DNA of 64,000 bases from NCBI GenBank assembly GCA_014607495.2, contig CP053163.1, positions 2,832,716-2,896,715 on the forward strand, read 5' to 3'. The notes beneath the pieces are model-generated. The model searched no databases. It was given only the letters and a program-made list of their open reading frames with translations, and was not told where the DNA came from. Below, piece after piece: positions 58,444 to 64,000 of the stretch. Both the position numbers and the translations under genes were made by a program. Numbering within the stretch: position 1 is the stretch's first letter; the number at the start of each line of letters is the position of its first letter. The DNA comes from Carposina sasakii. Lineage: Eukaryota; Arthropoda; Insecta; Lepidoptera; Carposinidae.

Positions 58444-61400
58444 ATGGAACACGCGCGCCCACCCGCAGAATTAAATATGGAAGGCGGTCCCGTTAGTCGC
58501 GCGGACGCCTGGAAACGGTGGAAACAACAATTCATGCTATTCCTGAAAGCATCAGGTGTAGCAACGGAATCAGCGAGCGTCCAAGCCAGCCTGCTAGTCA
58601 ACCTAATAGGGTCAGAAGGTTTCGATGTCTACCAAACATTCACTTTTATAAAAGAGGCAGATCGAGATAATGTAAATGTAATTTTACAAAAGTTTGACAG
58701 TTACTTTGATTCGAAAGTGAATATTACGTTACTGAGGTACAAGTTCTTCACACGAAACCAAGAAGACGGAGAAACTATACAGCAGTACGTAACGGCATTA
58801 CGACTACTTAGTAAAAATTGCAACTTTGCTAGTTTGGAAGATGACCTTATCAAGGATCGCATAGTGTGCGGTGTGCGCAGCGTAACAATAAGGGATCGTT
58901 TGCTGAGATGCGACGACCTTGACCTCGACAAGGCTATGAAGGTGTGCCAAGCGGAGGAGGTGTCGCGAGAAAGCGGGCAGCAATTTGACGGTGCGGGTAC
59001 GAGTGCGGCGCATGTTGATAGTGTTAACCAACATGGTCGGCTCGGGCGCGGCAGCGGCCGCCGTGGCCGCGGTGCGCTGGCGAGCGTCTGGCAGCGGCAG
59101 CCGGGCGGCGGAGGCTCGGGGAGGAGCGCGGGCGGCTGGCAGCGCAGCGCGCGCCCGCCGTGCACCGGCTGTGGCAGCGGGGGCGCGGCGCGCTGCGCGA
59201 GCGGCCAGTGCCCCGCTATGCATGTGACATGTTTTATTTGCGGTAAACAAGGTCATTTCGCTCGGGTATGTACATCAAAATCTTATAATAACACAGGAAA
59301 AGTGAAACGTGTGTATGATATTGATATAGAAGGAGGTGATGACAGTGCGGATTCGACTTCAGAGTACACCGAGTCATTTTATATTTCGGTCATAAAGGAA
59401 CATAACAAATGTGATGAGTGGTGTGAATCGTTACAATGTGGCAATGATGTGGAAAATTTTAAGCTAGATACAGGCGCAGATATTAATGTATTATCATATG
59501 AGCGATTTTTGCATTTAGGACTTGATCGTGATGTAATAAAAAATCATAACATTCGATTGGAATCCTATAGCGGCGATATAATACCTATAAAGGGCATTTG
59601 CTTTATACAATGTACTTATAAAAATATAGTATATAACCTTAAATTTGCCATTGCTGATATACCGTGTCAAAGTGTGCTGGGACGGAAGTCGTGTCAGGAT
59701 ATCGGTTTAGTTAAACGGGTACATTCTATAAACTTATCTGAATACGATGACTTGTTTTCCGGTCTAGGATGTCTTCCAGGTAAATATCACATTGTGATAG
59801 ATAAAACTGTACAGCCAGTTATATGTGCATCGCGAAAAATACCCTTTGGACTACGGGATAGGTTAGCAGAGGAGCTCAAAAAGATGGAAACTATGGGAGT
59901 TATACGTAAGGTATCACATCCAACACAGTGGGTACACCCGCTAGTCCTGGCGGCCAAAAAGAATAACGGCATTCGCATATGCCTCGACCCGCGCGAGCTG
60001 AACCGCGCGGTGCAGCGCGCGCACTTCCAGCTGCCGACGCTCGCGGAGCTGGCGGCGCGGCTGCACGGCGCGACATATTTTTCGGTGTTAGATGCTAACT
60101 CAGGATTTTGGGCAGTGATGCTGGACGAGCCCAGTGCTGATCTTTGTACATTTGCTACGCCTTTTGGACGATATCAATTTTTACGCCTTCCGTTCGGTAT
60201 TAATTGTGCGTCCGAAGTTTTCCATGGCAAGATGCGTCAACTGCTGGAAGACCTGGAGGGCACAGATAGTTTCGTCGACGACATAATCGTATGGGGTCGC
60301 ACAAAGCGGGAACACGATACGAGATTAGAGGCACTACTTAAACGTGGGCGCGAAATTAATATTAAATTTAATAAGGAGAAATGTAAAATAGGCGTGGAAG
60401 AAGTTACGTATTTGGGCCATGTTTTTGACAAAAGAGGGATGAGGGCGGACTATAATAAAATTAAAGCGATAAAGGAGATACCAACACCGGAAAACAGGAA
60501 AGATTTAGAGAGATTCTTAGGAGCCGTAAATTATTTATCAAAGTTTATTCCAAATTATTCCGAGGAGGCGATTCCACTAAACAATTTATTAAAGAAAGAA
60601 AATAGCTGGCGTTGGGAAGACAGCGAAAAAGCATCTTTCGAACGGCTGAAGGAGTGCGTATGTAGCGCGCCGGTGCTGGCGCTGTACGACGTGGCGGCGC
60701 CCGCCACGCTGTCGGTGGACGCGTCGCGCGACGCGCTGGGCGCCGTGCTGCTGCAGGCAGGCCGCCCCGTGGAGTACGCGTCGCGCACTCTCACAGACAC
60801 ACAGCGCCGGTACGCTCAGGTGGAAAAAGAAATGTTAGCGATAGTATTTGCTTGCGAAAGATTCCATCAGTACATATTCGGGAAAGAAAAGGTAATGGTT
60901 GAATCGGACCATAAACCCTTAGAGAGCATTTTTAAAAAACCATTTATGTCTGTCCCGGCACGCTTACAACGTATGATGTTAAGAATACAGGGTTACGACT
61001 TATGCGTGTCATATAAACCCGGTAAATATATGTATCTACCTGACACTCTGTCGCGCGCACCGTTGCCCGAGTTATATAGCGAAGAAGTGCAAAAAAGTGT
61101 TTTGCATCAGGTACAACTAGTAGTAAATAACTTGCCCATGTCAAATAAAAAACTTACACTAATTAAAAATAAAACCAAAAAAGATAAAACATTTAATAAA
61201 CTTTTGGAGTACATTAAATATGGTTGGCCTAATCATAAATATAATGTAGAGGAAAACGTAAAATCATATTGGTCTATGAAAGATGAATTATATTCTATCG
61301 ATGAAGTTATATTTAAAAATGAAGTTATACTCATACCAGTAACACTCAGAGAAGAAATGTTGCGTATTGTTCACGAAGGTCACCAAGGCATTGACCGATG

Positions 61401-62541
61401 CAAGCGGCGCGCGCGGCAAGTGTTGTATTGGCCGAATATGTCACGTGACATCGAGAAATTTGTTAAAAGATGTACAATATGTAGGGAACGCTCAAATATA
61501 CCTGCACGGGAACCTATGATTCCGGTAGAAATTCCGTCACTACCATGGAATAGGGTTGGTTCGGATTTATTTGAATACAGAAGAAAATACTTCCTTCTTA
61601 TCGTGGATTATTACTCTAACTATGTCGAAGTTAGCAATTTATGCAACATTACATCTAATTCTGTCATAAAAGCAATGAAGGAAATATTTTCTCGCCATGG
61701 AATACCGGTGACCCTAATTAGCGATAACGGGCCATGTTATAGTAGTCGAGAGTTCCGAAAGTTTATAGAGGAGTGGGGAGTGGAACACGTGACGTCATCA
61801 CCTAACTATCCTCAGGCTAATGGGAAAAGCGAACGAGCGGTGCAAACTATAAAAAATTTGCTAGTAAAATCTATTATAAGTAATACCGATTTTCAACTAG
61901 CTTTATTAAACTACCGGAACACACCGAGAGATGGCTTGAGCTCGCCCGCACAACTGTTGATGAGTCGTAGATTACGTTGTAAACTCCCTGTCAGTACACA
62001 AATGTTACTGCCAAAACCTATCGACCCGTCTGAATTTACAACAATGTTAGAAAAACAGAAAGTGTCAAAACATCATTATGATAAACGAACGAAACCATTG
62101 CCTAAACTAAATGCGGGTGACAATATTATATGCATAAATGGCAAAACTCGAACCAAAGGAATTGTAATAAGTAATGCTGACACTCCACGTTCTTACATTG
62201 TTCAAAATAAAGCGGGAACTAGGTACAAACGCAATAGACGTCACTTAATTAAGTATAAAACAAAGCAATACCATAATGATGTTGAGGTAAACCAATTCAA
62301 GTACGAGGCGGATAACACTGTCAATAAATCTAAATGTCAACAAGAATCTGATGACAGTGATAGCACCGTAAGTGGTGACGCCAGTATAGGAGAGGCTGCC
62401 CACAGAGAAGCTGGGGACGAGGCCATCGGGGACACGGGTAACACCAGTAATGACACTCGTACTAAAGTTGGGGATTCTCCCCTTTTCCAAGGACCCATGA
62501 CTCGTTCTCGAGCAAAGAAATTTGTAATGGACATAGACTAG
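58444..62541 (+). CDS. Gag-Pol polyprotein of a mag-lineage Ty3/gypsy retrotransposon
   Basis: One uninterrupted frame of 1,365 codons. The start is the ATG at 58444 (context aaaATGG); the frame is open upstream, but only non-ATG codons precede it. Order seen: Gag-like N-terminus; Gly/Arg-rich linker (about residues 195-238); cysteine cluster C240-X2-C243-X7-C251-X4-C256; CCHC knuckle C263-X2-C-X4-H271-X4-C276; aspartic protease DTGAD at D342; reverse transcriptase with D550 and FVDD (D612, D613); RNase H D759, E796, D822; integrase zinc site H977-X2-H980-X29-C1010-X2-C1013; integrase catalytic D1041, D1094-X35-E1130; basic C-terminal tail. No chromodomain and no env. Gag and Pol share one frame, so no frameshift is needed. 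All key catalytic residues are present, so the product could be active. The codon-usage patches are described under findings. Assignment to the mag lineage rests on domain order and the tiny LTRs, and is my inference. Confidence 0.95.
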   Translation: MEHARPPAELNMEGGPVSRADAWKRWKQQFMLFLKASGVATESASVQASLLVNLIGSEGFDVYQTFTFIKEADRDNVNVILQKFDSYFDSKVNITLLRYKFFTRNQEDGETIQQYVTALRLLSKNCNFASLEDDLIKDRIVCGVRSVTIRDRLLRCDDLDLDKAMKVCQAEEVSRESGQQFDGAGTSAAHVDSVNQHGRLGRGSGRRGRGALASVWQRQPGGGGSGRSAGGWQRSARPPCTGCGSGGAARCASGQCPAMHVTCFICGKQGHFARVCTSKSYNNTGKVKRVYDIDIEGGDDSADSTSEYTESFYISVIKEHNKCDEWCESLQCGNDVENFKLDTGADINVLSYERFLHLGLDRDVIKNHNIRLESYSGDIIPIKGICFIQCTYKNIVYNLKFAIADIPCQSVLGRKSCQDIGLVKRVHSINLSEYDDLFSGLGCLPGKYHIVIDKTVQPVICASRKIPFGLRDRLAEELKKMETMGVIRKVSHPTQWVHPLVLAAKKNNGIRICLDPRELNRAVQRAHFQLPTLAELAARLHGATYFSVLDANSGFWAVMLDEPSADLCTFATPFGRYQFLRLPFGINCASEVFHGKMRQLLEDLEGTDSFVDDIIVWGRTKREHDTRLEALLKRGREINIKFNKEKCKIGVEEVTYLGHVFDKRGMRADYNKIKAIKEIPTPENRKDLERFLGAVNYLSKFIPNYSEEAIPLNNLLKKENSWRWEDSEKASFERLKECVCSAPVLALYDVAAPATLSVDASRDALGAVLLQAGRPVEYASRTLTDTQRRYAQVEKEMLAIVFACERFHQYIFGKEKVMVESDHKPLESIFKKPFMSVPARLQRMMLRIQGYDLCVSYKPGKYMYLPDTLSRAPLPELYSEEVQKSVLHQVQLVVNNLPMSNKKLTLIKNKTKKDKTFNKLLEYIKYGWPNHKYNVEENVKSYWSMKDELYSIDEVIFKNEVILIPVTLREEMLRIVHEGHQGIDRCKRRARQVLYWPNMSRDIEKFVKRCTICRERSNIPAREPMIPVEIPSLPWNRVGSDLFEYRRKYFLLIVDYYSNYVEVSNLCNITSNSVIKAMKEIFSRHGIPVTLISDNGPCYSSREFRKFIEEWGVEHVTSSPNYPQANGKSERAVQTIKNLLVKSIISNTDFQLALLNYRNTPRDGLSSPAQLLMSRRLRCKLPVSTQMLLPKPIDPSEFTTMLEKQKVSKHHYDKRTKPLPKLNAGDNIICINGKTRTKGIVISNADTPRSYIVQNKAGTRYKRNRRHLIKYKTKQYHNDVEVNQFKYEADNTVNKSKCQQESDDSDSTVSGDASIGEAAHREAGDEAIGDTGNTSNDTRTKVGDSPLFQGPMTRSRAKKFVMDID

Positions 62542-62643
62542 TTAATTGTATTTTTTTTTAAGTAAGTAAGAAAATTTAAGTACCTAGAAACTAAATTTTT
62601 ATAAGGGAAGAAATGGGAAGTGGTCTGTGGCCATTATCTTTTT

Positions 62644-62653
62644 GTGGTGGAGG
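62644..62653 (+). promoter_or_regulatory. Polypurine tract of mag-like element
   Basis: The G-rich GTGGTGGAGG abuts the 3' LTR and is the likely plus-strand primer. A longer purine run lies about 40 bp upstream (AAGGGAAGAAATGGGAAG, near 62605) and is an alternative. Confidence 0.6.
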
Positions 62654-62722
62654 TGTTGTGGGTATTGATAAATAAACCAGTTGTTGTCTGACAGCCGAAC
62701 GTGTTTCATTAAAAACAGTACA
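62654..62722 (+). repeat. 3' LTR of mag-like element
   Basis: Identical by eye to 58235-58303. It is followed directly by the second ACCAT target copy. Confidence 0.93.
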
Positions 62723-63068
62723 ACCATATCTCAGGATTTGTCCTGACATTTCAGGATTTTTCGACTTTTCTCAGGATTGCGGCCGGATTTTGCAAATCTC
62801 GTGATATCTTCGTGTTTTTTAAGATGTCTTTAATCAATAGTTAAACCAACTAACTGTAATCTTCTTTTGGTAACAACTGAACAGTTAAAGTCTATACTTA
62901 TTTATCCAAGTGAAACAAACTAAAAATACTTAATCTTTTAGTAACAACCCCGCCCCGCCGCGCCACTTCGAGTGCGATATGCAAGTATAAAATCTCAGGA
63001 CTTTTCCATGGAAATCAAGCCTTTTCTCCGGTATTTTGATTTTGTCATCTGGTAACCCTAATCTAGTG

Positions 63069-63872
63069 CCATATAATTGAAATATGTACATATAACTGAA
63101 TATTTTAATTTACTAATAACATAGTATCGTGCTACTAACAATGACTATTCCAAGACACTATCCAATGGATAGTATCCACGCCTTACTATCTAATCTACAC
63201 GACCTCAAGCAATGCTCAGCACGCATTCTTGTCACGTCGCCGCAAATCTGAAGGACCTCAATGTCAAGTAGAATGTCAGGAATCCATCATTTAGGGGTCC
63301 ATTATTGCGGCGAACTGATTGTAGTTCATTGCTCTTCTACCAAGTATTATCTGCTAAATATTTAAGTTACTGCTGTATGGAATGGCTGAGATATTTAAGT
63401 AGTTTTTTATAGCGGACTTTGGATGGATCTTTTGATTAATATATTATTTTGATAAATTACATGAAAACAGATCAATGGGCCTTACTTTATATTAGGATAT
63501 TTTCGGTCAGAGATGAATCTTAAGGTAGATATAACAGATTTCGGAAGAACATCTCTTTCTTATTTTGAACTATGACTTTTTGTTTTTATTTTCGCTGACA
63601 CTATGATGCACCAAATTCTAGTGAATTATCTACCTAATTATCCCTTTAATCTACCATATACATCGTACAAACTTAGTGTACAAACTACAGTAAATATATC
63701 AAAACGAAATAACCACAAAAATAAAAACAAGCATAGGACATACCTTTCTGAAAGCCAAGTGCCCTCGCTTCCACACAATTTAGTGCGGTATCGTGTGTTG
63801 TATGTGGGGGAACTCCGATGTCACAAGTGGCGGTAACACACGAACGGATTCTTCACAAAAAATACGTTTACA
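63069..63872. other. Unassigned, no gene seen
   Basis: AT-rich sequence between the split hAT-like MITE and the foldback MITE at the window end. Confidence 0.5.
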
Positions 63873-64000
63873 ACATACGTTACAATACATTAGTAATGTA
63901 GTACATTACTAAACATTACACTAATAGAATCTAAATGTCAAGGACTGGAATTGTTAGGCACCGAAAAGTCTAATGGTGCATCGAACCTGTTAGTATGACA
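63873..64000. mobile_element. Second copy of the foldback MITE, cut by the window end
   Basis: From AACATACGTTACAATACATT through GTCAAGGACTGGAATTGTTA to TTAGTATGACA it matches the loop and right arm of the 36522 element. The left arm seems absent here; the right end lies beyond the window. Confidence 0.75.

Larger units (their letters stand above)
58235..62722 (+). mobile_element. Complete mag-like LTR retrotransposon with 5-bp target duplication
   Basis: The two LTRs are 69 bp each and identical by eye (58235-58303 and 62654-62722). Both begin TGTTGTGGG and end CAGTACA. The 5-bp sequence ACCAT flanks the element on both sides (58230-58234 and 62723-62727). The element is 4,488 bp. Bombyx mori mag is known for very short LTRs (about 77 bp) and a similar size, which supports the lineage. 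Identical LTRs, an intact frame and a perfect target duplication point to recent insertion. It has split an older hAT-like MITE. Confidence 0.95.
58223..63060. mobile_element. hAT-like MITE split by the mag element
   Basis: The left end TAGGGTTACCA at 58223 is the reverse complement of the right end TGGTAACCCTA ending at 63060. The perfect 8-bp sequence ATCTAGTG flanks both ends (58215-58222 and 63061-63068). Removing the mag element and one ACCAT leaves about 345 bp. An 8-bp target duplication fits hAT transposases. No coding capacity remains. The interior has several CAGGATT/TCCTG motifs shared with the relative at 38595. Confidence 0.85.

Noticed and set aside
58701..59256. Minus-strand frames of about 150 codons over the Gag region
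   Set aside because: Shadows of the intact Gag-Pol frame in GC-rich sequence.
1..64000. CRISPR arrays, bacterial operons, rRNA genes
   Set aside because: None seen; composition and repeats are those of an insect nuclear genome.

Overview
The window looks like nuclear DNA of a lepidopteran insect (moth or butterfly). The support is a mag-lineage Ty3/gypsy retrotransposon with extremely short LTRs, many TC...CTAG Helitron-like non-autonomous copies of the sort common in Lepidoptera, SINE copies whose tail matches an RTE LINE, and AT-rich intergenic sequence. No complete host protein-coding gene is recognisable. The window reads as intergenic or long-intron DNA made largely of transposable elements of different ages.

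Layout. 1-7 kb: AT-rich DNA with two Helitron-like copies, one RTE-tailed SINE with target-site duplication and a LINE C-terminal remnant. 7.2-8.6 kb: a dispersed repeat, a tRNA-Thr-like sequence, a nearly perfect 323-bp palindrome and another Helitron-like copy. 9-22 kb: mostly unassigned, with a LINE remnant, a possible small Cys/Gly-rich exon at 17.9 kb, and at 19.9 kb an open reading frame containing a single copy of the palindrome arm. 22-32 kb: LINE tails, a tRNA-derived SINE nested in a Helitron-like element, a decayed ORF and a possible exon at 30.5 kb. 35.5 kb: a compact GC-rich 240-bp insertion with an 11-bp target duplication, whose first 85 nt fit an HDV-like self-cleaving ribozyme fold. 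36.5-39 kb: four structured DNA elements or MITEs. 40-46 kb: further SINE, RTE and Helitron-like copies. 47.0-47.7 kb: a 671-bp miniature LTR element (164-bp LTRs, 4-bp target duplication, primer-binding site, no pol). 48-58 kb: sparse repeats and a few weak coding-like stretches.

58.2-62.7 kb: an apparently intact 4,488-bp mag-like element with identical 69-bp LTRs, a 5-bp target duplication and one 1,365-codon Gag-Pol frame. It sits inside the terminal inverted repeat of an older hAT-like MITE whose own 8-bp target duplication survives on both sides. The window ends in a second copy of a foldback MITE found at 36.5 kb.

The most notable items are the ribozyme-headed short element, the palindrome with separate single-arm relatives (a possible hairpin-RNA locus), the miniature LTR element, and the nested, probably young mag element with an odd zinc-knuckle region and GC-rich patches. 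All calls come from reading the sequence; no database search or folding program was run.
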